The notes: generated by a model not told the origin, from the letters alone. Numbered from the stretch's first letter, positions 18,042 to 26,544 are shown. The stretch is DNA of 64,000 nucleotides from Porcincola sp945869225 (GCF_052118625.1 NZ_JBQKGW010000003.1:62001-126000), one strand, 5' to 3'. Program-made: numbers and translations.

Positions 18042-19571
18042 ATGAATTTACTGACGATGAAGGATATTTGTAAGTCTTTCAATGGCATTCAGGTCCTTAA
18101 AAAAGTTCAGTTAACAGTCGAAAAAGGTGAGGTCCACGCCTTACTTGGAGAGAATGGTGCCGGAAAGTCAACGCTGATGAATGTCCTGACGGGAGTGCAT
18201 TCACTTGACAGCGGTGAAGTGTATTTTGATGGCGAAAAACTGGAGCATATGACAGTCCGGAAGTCTGAGGAAAAGGGAATTGCCTTTGTACACCAGGAAC
18301 TGAACCTTTTCAATGACATGACTGTCTGGGAAAATATCTTTCTCGGAAAGGAAATTGTAAACAAGGCAGGATGCTGTGATAAAAGGGCGATGATCCGGAA
18401 AACGGCGGAGCTGTTCCACCGGCTGGATGTTGAAATCGATCCGACAGAGATGGTAGATCACCTTAAGACGAGTGAAAAACAGCTGCTGGAAATTTCAAAG
18501 GCATTGTTTTTTAAGGCAAAGCTGTTGATTCTTGATGAACCGACAACCTCCTTGAATAACGATGAGATTGCACATCTGTTTTCAATTATTCGGAACCTGA
18601 AAAAGGATGGGACTTCATTCATATTCATTTCTCATAAAATGCCGGAGATTTTTCAAATTGCGGATCGTTATACGGTTATGCGAAACGGCACTTTTATAAA
18701 AGACGGTTCGATCAGCTCCGTAACGCCGGCTGGAGTAACAGAGATGATGGTTGGAACCAAAATGTCTTCAGCCGATATGTATGAGGAACGGCCGCTTGGA
18801 GAGCCTGTGCTGGAACTGAGAGATTTTTCCGGCCCTGGGTTTGAACATGTAAATCTAAGTGTAAGGAGAGGTCAAATTCTGGGACTGACTGGGCTGCAGG
18901 GGTCTGGAAGCAGTGAGCTTTTGCAATGCATGTTCGGAGTGACAGCTTCGACAGGCGGGTACATGGAAGTCGATGGACGGAAGATTCCCCCGGCGTCCAT
19001 TCATAAGGCCATGCAGGCGGGGGTAGCTATGCTGCCGTCCAACCGTAAGGAAAATTCTGTGATCGGCGGCATGTCCCTTTTGGAGAATATGTATCTTGCC
19101 GAGCAGACATTATCGGCGAGGAAGTTTCATATTCACAAGAGACTAGAGAAAAAGAAATTTGAGCATTATAGAACACTTTTGAATATTCGTGCTAATGACC
19201 CGGATGATTCAATCCTGTCTCTATCGGGCGGAAATCAGCAGAAAATTTTTATTGCGCGATGGCTGAACACCAATTCAGATATCCTTTTGTTTGACAACCC
19301 AACTCAGGGAATCGATGTCGGAGCAAAGGCTGAAATCTATAAGCTGATTCTGCAGTTCGCCAGGGAGGGGAAGACAATTCTGATCAATACACTTGAAATC
19401 CCGGAACTGCAGAAAATTGCAGATCAATGCGTGGTTTTTTACGAAGGCAGGATTGCCCGTATACTTGACCATAAAGATATCGATGAGCATAAAGTCATGA
19501 TGTATTCAACAAATGCCGGACAAGCAGCGTCGGTAATTGAAACGGAACTTGCAAACACAGATGCTCAATAA
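18042..19571 (+). CDS. Sugar ABC transporter ATPase, RbsA-type double domain
   Basis: A 509-residue tandem ABC ATPase. The N-terminal domain has Walker A GENGAGKST (near residue 36) and Walker B LLILDEPTTSL, but a poor signature (KTSEKQLLEI). The C-terminal domain has the family's usual degenerate Walker A (GLQGSGSSEL) and a canonical LSGGNQQKIFIARWL signature. Its Walker B reads LLFDNPTQGID, with Asn where the catalytic Glu is normally found. The hydrolytic site formed by the first Walker A and second signature is intact. It powers import with the adjacent permease. Confidence 0.92.
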   Translation: MNLLTMKDICKSFNGIQVLKKVQLTVEKGEVHALLGENGAGKSTLMNVLTGVHSLDSGEVYFDGEKLEHMTVRKSEEKGIAFVHQELNLFNDMTVWENIFLGKEIVNKAGCCDKRAMIRKTAELFHRLDVEIDPTEMVDHLKTSEKQLLEISKALFFKAKLLILDEPTTSLNNDEIAHLFSIIRNLKKDGTSFIFISHKMPEIFQIADRYTVMRNGTFIKDGSISSVTPAGVTEMMVGTKMSSADMYEERPLGEPVLELRDFSGPGFEHVNLSVRRGQILGLTGLQGSGSSELLQCMFGVTASTGGYMEVDGRKIPPASIHKAMQAGVAMLPSNRKENSVIGGMSLLENMYLAEQTLSARKFHIHKRLEKKKFEHYRTLLNIRANDPDDSILSLSGGNQQKIFIARWLNTNSDILLFDNPTQGIDVGAKAEIYKLILQFAREGKTILINTLEIPELQKIADQCVVFYEGRIARILDHKDIDEHKVMMYSTNAGQAASVIETELANTDAQ

Positions 19572-19631
19572 GCAGATCATAATGAAAATTGATGAAAATT
19601 GTCATGCGGAATCAATGAGGAGGAGCTGAAG

Positions 19632-20645
19632 GTGACAAAGAGCAAAAAATCTTTTTCAAAATTACTCGGACAGTACAGTTATGTCCTGGTGTTTTTTGCA
19701 ATATTTGCTGTATATGCAATCACGGCCCACGGATTGACCTGGAGTGGGGTTATGAATATATTCCGCCATTCTGCAGTAATTGGAACGATTGGAATCGGAA
19801 TGGGGCTTGTGTGTCTGATTGGCGAGATTGACCTTTCGGTCGGCTCTATGCTGGCCTTTGTCAGCGGGTTTTCGGTTGTTATTTTCAACATTACCGGGAA
19901 TATCTTCCTGACACTGCTGTTTTCTCTTGCATTCGGTGCGTTCTGCGGGCTGGTGAATGGATTTTTGGTGGGTGTCATCCGGATGCCGGCTTTCATCGTT
20001 ACATTGGCAACGATGCTGATCTACCGCTCTTTTGTCCAGTATTTTTGCCAGCATCTGGCGAAGAATCTGATCGGTGGAGGCTCCTCTGTCTATCGGATGG
20101 ATTCGAAACTTCCGGCATATCAGACACTGTATAATTTTGGAAATGGAAAAGCACTGACAGTTCCGATTGTAGGAATTGTGATGCTTCTGATTGTCGTGCT
20201 GCTGACTTATGTCACGACGAGTACGAAATTCGGAAAGAAGATCTATGCCATTGGAAGCAATATCAAAGGGGCTGAGATGGCCGGCATCAATGTGGATCTG
20301 ATGACGGTCATGGTATTCGTCATCTGTGGACTTCTCGTCGGAGTCGCTTCCTTCCTCTGGATTGCAATGAACGGATCGTCTGATCCGGCTACGACGGGAA
20401 AGAGCTACGAGATGTATGCCATTGCTTCGGCTGTGCTGGGAGGTATCAGCATGAGCGGAGGAAAGGGCAGAACCCTGGGAATTCTCTTCGGCGCGATGAG
20501 CTATACAGTCATCGACAAGATTATTGTTGCGCTGAAGATGGATTCTCTGATCAATGACGCAATCAAGGGAATTATTCTTCTGCTTGTCATTTTGATTCAG
20601 ATTATCGGTCCGCAGCTTCGTAGAAAGCTGCACAAGGGTGTGTAA
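19632..20645 (+). CDS. Sugar ABC transporter permease, RbsC-type
   Basis: A 337-residue membrane permease with about nine to ten hydrophobic helices and the family segments IGLVCLIGEIDLSVGSMLAF-like (GEIDLSVGS), MPAFIVTLATMLIYR and IGSNIKGAEMAGIN. GTG 19632 is chosen because GAGGAGGAG lies about six bases upstream; a TTG at 19599 has no ribosome binding site. It is the only permease in the operon, so it presumably works as a homodimer, as RbsC does. No clear terminator follows before the next promoter at 20656. Confidence 0.9.
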   Translation: MTKSKKSFSKLLGQYSYVLVFFAIFAVYAITAHGLTWSGVMNIFRHSAVIGTIGIGMGLVCLIGEIDLSVGSMLAFVSGFSVVIFNITGNIFLTLLFSLAFGAFCGLVNGFLVGVIRMPAFIVTLATMLIYRSFVQYFCQHLAKNLIGGGSSVYRMDSKLPAYQTLYNFGNGKALTVPIVGIVMLLIVVLLTYVTTSTKFGKKIYAIGSNIKGAEMAGINVDLMTVMVFVICGLLVGVASFLWIAMNGSSDPATTGKSYEMYAIASAVLGGISMSGGKGRTLGILFGAMSYTVIDKIIVALKMDSLINDAIKGIILLLVILIQIIGPQLRRKLHKGV

Positions 20646-20655
20646 AGAAAACTGT

Positions 20656-20683
20656 TTGGATGTACCCTCTGCTGTGATACAAT
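20656..20683 (+). promoter_or_regulatory. Promoter TTGGAT-16-TACAAT
   Basis: TTGGAT at 20656-20661 and TACAAT at 20678-20683 with 16-base spacing lie just after the permease stop and give the following L,D-transpeptidase gene independent transcription. Confidence 0.55.
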
Positions 20684-20766
20684 TTCATACGACACAGACA
20701 ATTTTTTACAGAGACAGGGCTGTAACAGGGCTGGAAAGTCTGGGTATGAAAAGGAGCTTCGGAGGG

Positions 20767-21996
20767 ATGGAGAGAAAAAGAAATTTAATCTGGCGGAATC
20801 AGGGGAAAAAACGCTTTCAGGGAATCTTTCTGGGAGCGTTTTTTCTGTGTCTTCTTCTGATTGCATGGACGGGAACGAAAAATAATGTCCTTGCTGCTGC
20901 AGCGCCTTCGATCAGTCAGCGGACGGCATATGTGCCGCAGGGAAAAAAGCTGCGGCTGCGGGTGCGAAATGTGCGTGCCGGCAGGATTGTCTGGGCGAGC
21001 AGCGACGGGAACATTGCGCGGGTTTCCCGCAAGGGAGTCGTCCGGGGTGTTTCCGGCGGGTGGGCAAGGATCACGGCGGCGCTTCCCGGGGGAAAGGTGC
21101 TGTCCTGCCGTGTGAAAGTACAGACATTGAAGCTGGCTGAATCCAGGATTGACATGGCTGCCGGGCAGAAGCAGCGCCTGACTGTGGAGACGAACATCCG
21201 GAAACTGAAGTGGAAAAGCAGCAATCCGAAGGTGGCAGCGGTTTCATCCACGGGCAGGATTCATGCAAAGAAAGCGGGGACGGCACAGGTCACGGCTTAT
21301 TATGGAAAGCTCAGGGCTGTCTGCAAGGTTCGCGTCAGGAGAAAAAAGGGGACACAGAGCGTGGAATATCAGACCGGAAAAACCACTCAAAAAACACAGG
21401 CTGCACAATCGGAACAGAAAGACCGGTGGGTGCGGCTTCTGGAGACGTATCAGAACGACGGCGGTGTGAATCAGCTTCTTTTTGTCCAGTATACCGGCGG
21501 AAGCAAAGCGGATGTCCTGCTGTATGTGAAGGAGTCGGGGACATGGAAATGCATCCTGACCTGTGATGGTGAGGTCGGAAAGAACGGGATCGATAAGGTA
21601 AGAGAGGGAGACAAGCGGACGCCGACCGGGACGTTCCGGCTGACTTCTGGATTTGGAATCCAGGCGAATCCGGGGACATCCATGCCTTACGTCCGGGTGA
21701 ACCAGTATCTGTACTGGTGCGGTGACCGGTATATGTACAATCGGCTGGTTGATATCCGCAGACATCCGCACAAGTGCGCAGGAGAGCATCTGATTGATTA
21801 TACACAGTGCTATGCGTATGGCATGTTCCTTGACTATAACAGTACGAATACGCCGGGAAGGGGTTCCGCGATTTTTCTGCACTGCAAGGGCAATTCCGGC
21901 CATACGGCAGGCTGCGTGGCAGTCAGCCAGCAGAATATGATCGAAATCCTGCGCCAGGTGACGGACGGAGCAAGGATCTGCATCTATCACAAGTGA
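20767..21996 (+). CDS. Secreted L,D-transpeptidase with two Ig-like (Big_2) domains (third of three)
   Basis: A 409-residue protein. Residues about 19-38 are a signal or anchor (GIFLGAFFLCLLLIAWTG). Two bacterial Ig-like domains follow, each with the IVWASSDGNIARVS or LKWKSSNPKVAAVS signature, then a Lys/Gln linker. The C-terminal YkuD-type domain carries DKRTPTGTF, SAIFLHC and HTAGCVAVS, with probable nucleophile Cys383. It would be an envelope cross-linking or carboxypeptidase enzyme tethered through the Ig modules. ATG 20767 follows AGGAG by ten bases; ATG 20746 is an alternative. Its catalytic domain differs in type from the two at 4.4 and 6.1 kb. Confidence 0.85.
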   Translation: MERKRNLIWRNQGKKRFQGIFLGAFFLCLLLIAWTGTKNNVLAAAAPSISQRTAYVPQGKKLRLRVRNVRAGRIVWASSDGNIARVSRKGVVRGVSGGWARITAALPGGKVLSCRVKVQTLKLAESRIDMAAGQKQRLTVETNIRKLKWKSSNPKVAAVSSTGRIHAKKAGTAQVTAYYGKLRAVCKVRVRRKKGTQSVEYQTGKTTQKTQAAQSEQKDRWVRLLETYQNDGGVNQLLFVQYTGGSKADVLLYVKESGTWKCILTCDGEVGKNGIDKVREGDKRTPTGTFRLTSGFGIQANPGTSMPYVRVNQYLYWCGDRYMYNRLVDIRRHPHKCAGEHLIDYTQCYAYGMFLDYNSTNTPGRGSAIFLHCKGNSGHTAGCVAVSQQNMIEILRQVTDGARICIYHK

Positions 21997-22060
21997 TCGG
22001 AGAGACGGCTGAGTACGGTGCCTTCGGCTGAAAAGTTTCTGATCGGAAATGGAAAGGGGC

Positions 22061-22089
22061 TTGCATCTCAGGCCCCTGTGCCCTATACT
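22061..22089 (+). promoter_or_regulatory. Promoter TTGCAT-17-TATACT for ribU
   Basis: TTGCAT at 22061-22066 and TATACT at 22084-22089 with 17-base spacing start transcription about 15-20 bases before the FMN riboswitch. A GGGGC...GCCCC hairpin of the preceding transcript spans the -35 element. Confidence 0.7.
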
Positions 22090-22111
22090 GAACTTGTCAA
22101 TCAAGTAAAGA

Positions 22112-22224
22112 GATCTTCAGGGCGGGGTGCAATTCCCCACCGGCAGTGAAAGCCTGCTACCCGCGAGAGCGGTTGACCCGGTGCGATTCCGGGGCCGACG
22201 GTATAGTCCGGATGGAAGAAGATA
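22112..22224 (+). ncRNA. FMN riboswitch (RFN element)
   Basis: All conserved blocks of the RFN element are present in order: ATCTTCAGGGCGGGGTG, AATTCCCCACCGGCAGT, GCGGTTGACCCGGTG, GATTCCGGGGCCGACGGTAT, AGTCCGGATGGAAGAAGAT. The P1 helix joins ATCTTC to GAAGAT. It lies 86 bases before the ribU start. CTTTCC at 22246-22251 could pair with GGAAAG at 22294-22299 next to the ribosome binding site, suggesting translational control; that part is inference. Confidence 0.96.
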
Positions 22225-22310
22225 TATCGAACTGAATCGAAGTTTCTTTCCATCTCTTTCACACCTGAACCTCTTGCAGAGTGTAGAGTACACGGAAAGG
22301 AGCTTTTTTT

Positions 22311-22955
22311 ATGGCTGACTCATCTGCAGGTTCAACAATGAAACCACGTGCTATGACAAAGACGCAGAAACGTACCAGGTACATCGCTGTCACGGCGATG
22401 CTGTCCGCGATCGCGACTGTCCTGATGTATATCGAGATTGTCGTGCCGTTCATGCCATCCTTCATCAAGCTGGATCTTTCGGACCTTCCGTCACTGATCG
22501 GATCGTTTGCGATGGGACCGGTTTACGGGGGCGCGATTGCTGCGGTCAAGAATCTGCTGCATCTGTTCTTCACCTCATCGGGCGGTGTCGGGGAGCTTTC
22601 GAACTTCCTGCTGAATGCGGCGTTTGTCCTTCCGGCGGGGCTGATCTATCGCTTCCGCAAGTCCAAGAAAGGTGCGATTGCAGGGGCGCTGACAGGGGCA
22701 GTCGTCATGGCGGCGCTGAGCGTTCCGATCAACTACTTCATCGTCTATCCGTTCTATACGGCTTTCATGCCGATGGATGCCATCATCAAGATGTATCAGG
22801 TCATCAATCCGGCGATTCGGGATGGCGACCTGCTTCAGTGCCTTGTCACGTTCAATATGCCGTTCACATTTGTCAAGGCGATGCTGTCCGTTGTGGTGAC
22901 GTTTCTGATTTATAAGCCGCTGTCCCCGCTGATTCACGGGACAAACAGAGGATAA
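22311..22955 (+). CDS. ribU: Riboflavin ECF transporter S component
   Basis: A 214-residue membrane protein with six hydrophobic helices and the RibU signature FIKLDLSDLPSLIGSFAMGP. It is the riboflavin-binding S component that associates with the energising EcfAA'T module, which is encoded elsewhere. The FMN riboswitch upstream is the expected control: high FMN shuts the gene down. GGAG lies eight bases before the ATG, separated by a T-run. A terminator follows at 22981, so it is monocistronic. Confidence 0.95.
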   Translation: MADSSAGSTMKPRAMTKTQKRTRYIAVTAMLSAIATVLMYIEIVVPFMPSFIKLDLSDLPSLIGSFAMGPVYGGAIAAVKNLLHLFFTSSGGVGELSNFLLNAAFVLPAGLIYRFRKSKKGAIAGALTGAVVMAALSVPINYFIVYPFYTAFMPMDAIIKMYQVINPAIRDGDLLQCLVTFNMPFTFVKAMLSVVVTFLIYKPLSPLIHGTNRG

Positions 22956-22980
22956 TAAGACATCACATGCGGATGTGAAT

Positions 22981-23010
22981 AGAGCCCCGGTATCCAGCCG
23001 GGGCTCTTTC
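22981..23010 (+). terminator. Rho-independent terminator of ribU
   Basis: AGAGCCCCGG pairs perfectly with CCGGGGCTCT, followed by TTC. Confidence 0.85.
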
Positions 23011-23082
23011 CAACTTTCCGGAGATGTGCGATAATGACGCCTGTTAACAAGGCAGGCGGTTAGAAAGAGGATGCTCAGCGTT

Positions 23083-23538
23083 ATGGCAGTAGAGAAGGTA
23101 AAGGAATACTTCAGGGGAACAGGCATCGAGGTGATCGAACTTCCGGAGTCTTCGGCGACGGTTGAGCTGGCAGCGGAGGCGCTCCAGACGGAACCGGATC
23201 AAATCGCGAAGACCCTGTCATTTCTGGTGGACGGGAAACCGGTGCTGATTGTGATGGCCGGGATGGCCCGCGTTGACAATCATAAATATAAGGAATACTT
23301 TCATAAAAAAGCGATGATGATTCCACACGATCAGGTGGAGGCATATATCGGGCATGCGCCGGGCGGGGTCTGCCCGTTTGCGGTGAAGGAGGGCGTCACG
23401 GTGTACCTGGATACGTCTCTCAGGCGCCATGAGGTCGTCTATCCGGCAGCCGGCAGCGGCAACAGTGCTGTGCGGGTCACGCTCAGTCAGCTTGAACAGT
23501 ACTCCGGGTACCAGGCGTGGATCGACGTCACGAAGTGA
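23083..23538 (+). CDS. YbaK/EbsC-type aminoacyl-tRNA deacylase
   Basis: A 151-residue YbaK-domain protein. Segments typical of the family are SSATVELAAEALQTEPDQIAKTL, VDNHKYKEYF and GGVCPFAVKEGV. Members hydrolyse mischarged Cys-tRNA(Pro) or Pro-tRNA in trans. ATG 23083 (MAVEKVKEYF) matches the family N-terminus; ATG 23071 is in frame four codons earlier with AGAGG directly adjacent. Its neighbours do not explain its position. Confidence 0.88.
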   Translation: MAVEKVKEYFRGTGIEVIELPESSATVELAAEALQTEPDQIAKTLSFLVDGKPVLIVMAGMARVDNHKYKEYFHKKAMMIPHDQVEAYIGHAPGGVCPFAVKEGVTVYLDTSLRRHEVVYPAAGSGNSAVRVTLSQLEQYSGYQAWIDVTK

Positions 23539-23641
23539 GAGAGAGGAAGCACCGGGTACCCGAGATAAGAGGTTGGCGCAAAGCCGGATCTGGGAAGCGA
23601 CGGGTGACTGCGGGTGCCGGACCATATCGGGAAAGAGGGTT

Positions 23642-24733
23642 ATGGAGAACGGAAAGATGCACAGATGGAAGCAGTCGGTGAGACGGCGTGTGGCGGTGCC
23701 TGCAGGCATGATTCTGCTTGCAGGGGGACTGCTGGCAGGCTGTTCGGCCGGGATTTCTACGCAGAAGACGGAAAAGGGATACCGTGCCGTGAAGGATGCG
23801 GATTTCCAGTCGGCGCAGCAGGATTTCGAGACGGCTGTGACGGAAGGGGAGGACGCGGTTCGGGCATACCGCGGACTCGGAATCGCGCTGATGGGGCAGG
23901 CAAAGTATAAGGAAGCAGTGGATGCATTCAACAATGCGCTGGCCGCGACGGATGAGAAGATGCCGGACACAGTCAAGGATCTGCTTCTGTACCGGGAGTC
24001 CGCCGAATACCGCGGAGCGGATTATGCGGCGGTTATCAAGACGGCGGAATCGCTCATTGGCATGGATGAGAAGATGAAGGAGCCCTATTTCTACAGAGGC
24101 GCGGCATATCTCTACCAGGGTGAGCAGGATAAGGCGAAGACGAACTTCGACTATGCGGTTTCCCTGGACCCGTCAAATTACAGTCTGTACCTGAACATAT
24201 ACAGAGTCTACAATGACAATCATCTGTCGGCAGTGGGGGACGAATATCTCCAGACGGCGCTTGAAACGGAGCCGTCGGATGCCGAGGGGTACTACCAGGT
24301 TGGGCAGATCTACTTCTATCTGGAACAGTATGACGAGGCAGCCAAGGTCCTGGCCGAGCCGATCAAGGAGAAGAATGTCCCTGCGATGTCTCTGATGGGA
24401 CAGATTTATCTTGCCCGGAAGGACTATGACAACGCGAAGGCGATCTATACGCAGATACAGTCGATTGATCCGTCCAGTACGGACAGCTACAACGGGCTGG
24501 CACTCTGCGCCCTGGCACAGGATGATGTCCAGACGGCGCTCCAGTACATTACGCAGGGACTTGCGCTTCCCGGAAATGAGGGGAAGCAGGATCTGTATTT
24601 CAATGAGGTTGTGGCCTACGAGAAGAGTCTGGATTTTCTGACAGCGAAGGATAAGTGCCAGAAGTATGTGGAGCTCTATCCGACAGACGAGAAGGGGCAG
24701 CGGGAGCTGACCTTCCTGAACTCGAGGAACTGA
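23642..24733 (+). CDS. TPR-repeat lipoprotein
   Basis: A 363-residue protein. A signal peptide ends in the lipobox LLAGC (Cys34), so it is lipid-anchored on the outside of the membrane. Tetratricopeptide repeats run from about residue 45 to 350, with repeated A--GLG-AL and YYQVG-I-FYLEQYDEA patterns. It is a scaffold for extracellular protein contacts, with partner unknown. ATG 23642 follows AAGAGGG; ATG 23657 with GGAG nine bases upstream is a good alternative. The last 46 bases and the following 28 bases are duplicated exactly downstream (24688-24841). Confidence 0.85.
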   Translation: MENGKMHRWKQSVRRRVAVPAGMILLAGGLLAGCSAGISTQKTEKGYRAVKDADFQSAQQDFETAVTEGEDAVRAYRGLGIALMGQAKYKEAVDAFNNALAATDEKMPDTVKDLLLYRESAEYRGADYAAVIKTAESLIGMDEKMKEPYFYRGAAYLYQGEQDKAKTNFDYAVSLDPSNYSLYLNIYRVYNDNHLSAVGDEYLQTALETEPSDAEGYYQVGQIYFYLEQYDEAAKVLAEPIKEKNVPAMSLMGQIYLARKDYDNAKAIYTQIQSIDPSSTDSYNGLALCALAQDDVQTALQYITQGLALPGNEGKQDLYFNEVVAYEKSLDFLTAKDKCQKYVELYPTDEKGQRELTFLNSRN

Positions 24734-24841
24734 CGCGGCGCTTCATGGCAGGACGAAACATCGAGAAGGGGCAGCGGGAGCTGACCTTCCTGAACTCGAG
24801 GAACTGACGCGGCGCTTCATGGCAGGACGAAACATCGAGAA
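24688..24841 (+). repeat. Perfect 74-bp tandem duplication across a stop codon
   Basis: Bases 24688-24761 and 24762-24835 are identical over all 74 positions, and the first six bases of a third copy (CGAGAA) follow. The unit contains the last 15 codons and TGA stop of the TPR lipoprotein gene plus 28 downstream bases. A second stop-bearing copy of the C-terminal coding sequence thus sits between that gene and hflX. Confidence 0.97.
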
Positions 24842-24930
24842 TGAAGCAGGCAGGACTGTGGCCATGTCCGGGCTGGCGGGGAAGACGACCAAAGACGGAC
24901 AGGACACAGGCAGCCGGGAAAGGAAGCAGC

Positions 24931-26193
24931 TTGGACGATCGGATGACAGAGAAAGACAGTGAGCAGCGGGACCGCGTAATCCTGATCGGAGTCCGCACCT
25001 CGCAGAGCGAGGTGGACGAGCAGGACTCCCTCGAGGAGCTGGCATCTCTTGCGGACACCGCTGGTGCGGAAGTGCTTGGCATGGTGATCCAGAACCTGGA
25101 GAATCCGGAGCCGGGTACCTATATCGGCCGGGGGAAGATGGAGGAAGTGAAGGCGCTTGCGCAGGAGCTTGACGCGAACGGCGTGATCGCGGATGATGAG
25201 CTTTCACCAGCCCAGATGCGCAATCTGAGCGATGCGCTTGACCTGAAAGTGATGGACCGGACGCTTCTGATCCTGGATATTTTTGCGCAGCGGGCGACCA
25301 GCTCCGAGGGAAAGATCCAGGTGGAAATGGCGCAGCTGAAGTACCGCATGACGAGGCTGTCCGGGATCGGGACGCAGTTGTCCAGACTCGGAGGCGGCAT
25401 CGGGACCAGGGGACCGGGTGAAAAGAAGCTGGAGACAGACAGACGGCTCATTCAGCGGCGGATCACACAGCTGAGAAGAGAACTGGAGGATGTCAGACGG
25501 CACAGGGAGCTGCTCCGCGGCCACAGAGGAGAGGGAGCCGCACCGGTTGCGGCGATTGTCGGCTACACGAATGCCGGGAAATCGACCCTCCTGAATACGC
25601 TGACCGGCGCGGGGGTTCTGGCGGAGAACAAGCTGTTCGCGACGCTGGACCCGGTGACCAGACTGCTGGAGCTTGACGGCGGGCAGAAAGTCCTGCTGAC
25701 CGACACGGTCGGGTTTATCCGCAAGCTTCCTCATCATCTGGTCGAGGCGTTCGGCTCGACACTGGAGGAGGCAAAGTATGCGGACGTGATCATTCACGTT
25801 GTGGATGCCTCCAATCCGCAGGCGGAGAGCCAGATGGAGACCGTCTATGACACCCTGGGGCAGCTGGGCGTGATGGGAAAACCGGTCATCACGCTGTTGA
25901 ACAAGACAGACTGCCTGGATGATGGAATGACCGGAAATGTGACAGGTGACCGCCGCGCGGATGCGGTTGTCCGGATTTCAGCGAAGACCGGCGCCGGCCT
26001 GGATACATTCGAGCGCGTCCTTCAGGATATCCTGACGCGCGATCTCATCCTGGTGGAGCGGACGTATGGCTATCAGGACGGCGGGAAGGTTCAGCTGATC
26101 CGGACGTACGGGCAGATTCTGGAGTCAAAATACGAACCGGACGGAATCTACGTGAAGGCCTATGTGCCGAAGAAAATCTACGGCAGCATCTGA
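24931..26193 (+). CDS. hflX: Ribosome-associated GTPase HflX
   Basis: A 420-residue HflX. The N-terminal domain contains GTYIGRGKMEEVKALA and DDELSPAQMRNL, a coiled-coil linker follows, and GGGIGTRGPGEKKLE precedes the G domain with G1 GYTNAGKST, G3 DTVGF and G4 NKTD. HflX splits stalled 70S ribosomes after stress. A TTG at 24931 with AAAGGAAG five to six bases upstream is preferred; an in-frame ATG at 24841 would add an unconserved basic leader that starts in the duplicated sequence. ATG 24943 lacks a ribosome binding site. It ends convergent to the cold-shock gene. Confidence 0.93.
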   Translation: MDDRMTEKDSEQRDRVILIGVRTSQSEVDEQDSLEELASLADTAGAEVLGMVIQNLENPEPGTYIGRGKMEEVKALAQELDANGVIADDELSPAQMRNLSDALDLKVMDRTLLILDIFAQRATSSEGKIQVEMAQLKYRMTRLSGIGTQLSRLGGGIGTRGPGEKKLETDRRLIQRRITQLRRELEDVRRHRELLRGHRGEGAAPVAAIVGYTNAGKSTLLNTLTGAGVLAENKLFATLDPVTRLLELDGGQKVLLTDTVGFIRKLPHHLVEAFGSTLEEAKYADVIIHVVDASNPQAESQMETVYDTLGQLGVMGKPVITLLNKTDCLDDGMTGNVTGDRRADAVVRISAKTGAGLDTFERVLQDILTRDLILVERTYGYQDGGKVQLIRTYGQILESKYEPDGIYVKAYVPKKIYGSI

Positions 26194-26289
26194 GATGGCT
26201 TCCGGCGCAGACGGGGGATGTCTGCGGGATGGGACGGGCGCAGCCGGCTGCCGCCGGGAAGCGGACGTCAGGCCGGGCAGAAAAGGCAG

Positions 26290-26320
26290 AAAAAAGGCGG
26301 CGCGCCGAAGCGAGCCGCCC
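26290..26320 (-). terminator. Rho-independent terminator of the cold-shock gene
   Basis: Read on the minus strand, GGCGGC-T-CGC pairs with GCG-C-GCCGCC around a TTCG tetraloop and is followed by TTTTTT. Confidence 0.88.
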
Positions 26321-26346
26321 TGATTCACCGCCTGTAAAGCTTCTGA

Positions 26347-26544
26347 TTACTGCTTCACAACATTGGCAGCCTGCATGCCGCGGTTGCCCTGAACCAGATC
26401 ATATGTAACCTTCTGGCCTTCATCGAGGGTCTTGAAGCCTTCGCCCTGGATTGCGGAGAAGTGAACGAATACGTCCTTTCCATCCTCACCAGTGATGAAG
26501 CCATAGCCTTTTTCTGCGTTGAACCACTTAACAGTTCCGTTCAT
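26347..26544 (-). CDS. cspA: Cold-shock protein (CspA family)
   Basis: A 65-residue single cold-shock domain with both RNA-binding motifs: RNP1 KGYGFITG and RNP2 VFVHFS. It binds single-stranded RNA and DNA and melts mRNA structure. AATGGAGG precedes the ATG. It has a perfect-consensus promoter and a leader of about 128 bases, the layout of cold-inducible csp genes whose leader structure controls translation. It is monocistronic, ending in a UUCG-loop terminator. Confidence 0.96.
   Translation of the reverse strand: MNGTVKWFNAEKGYGFITGEDGKDVFVHFSAIQGEGFKTLDEGQKVTYDLVQGNRGMQAANVVKQ

Noticed and set aside
21244..22104. Long minus-strand open frame across the third L,D-transpeptidase and FMN promoter
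   Set aside because: It is the shadow of a real gene, runs through a promoter and hairpin, and has no family features.
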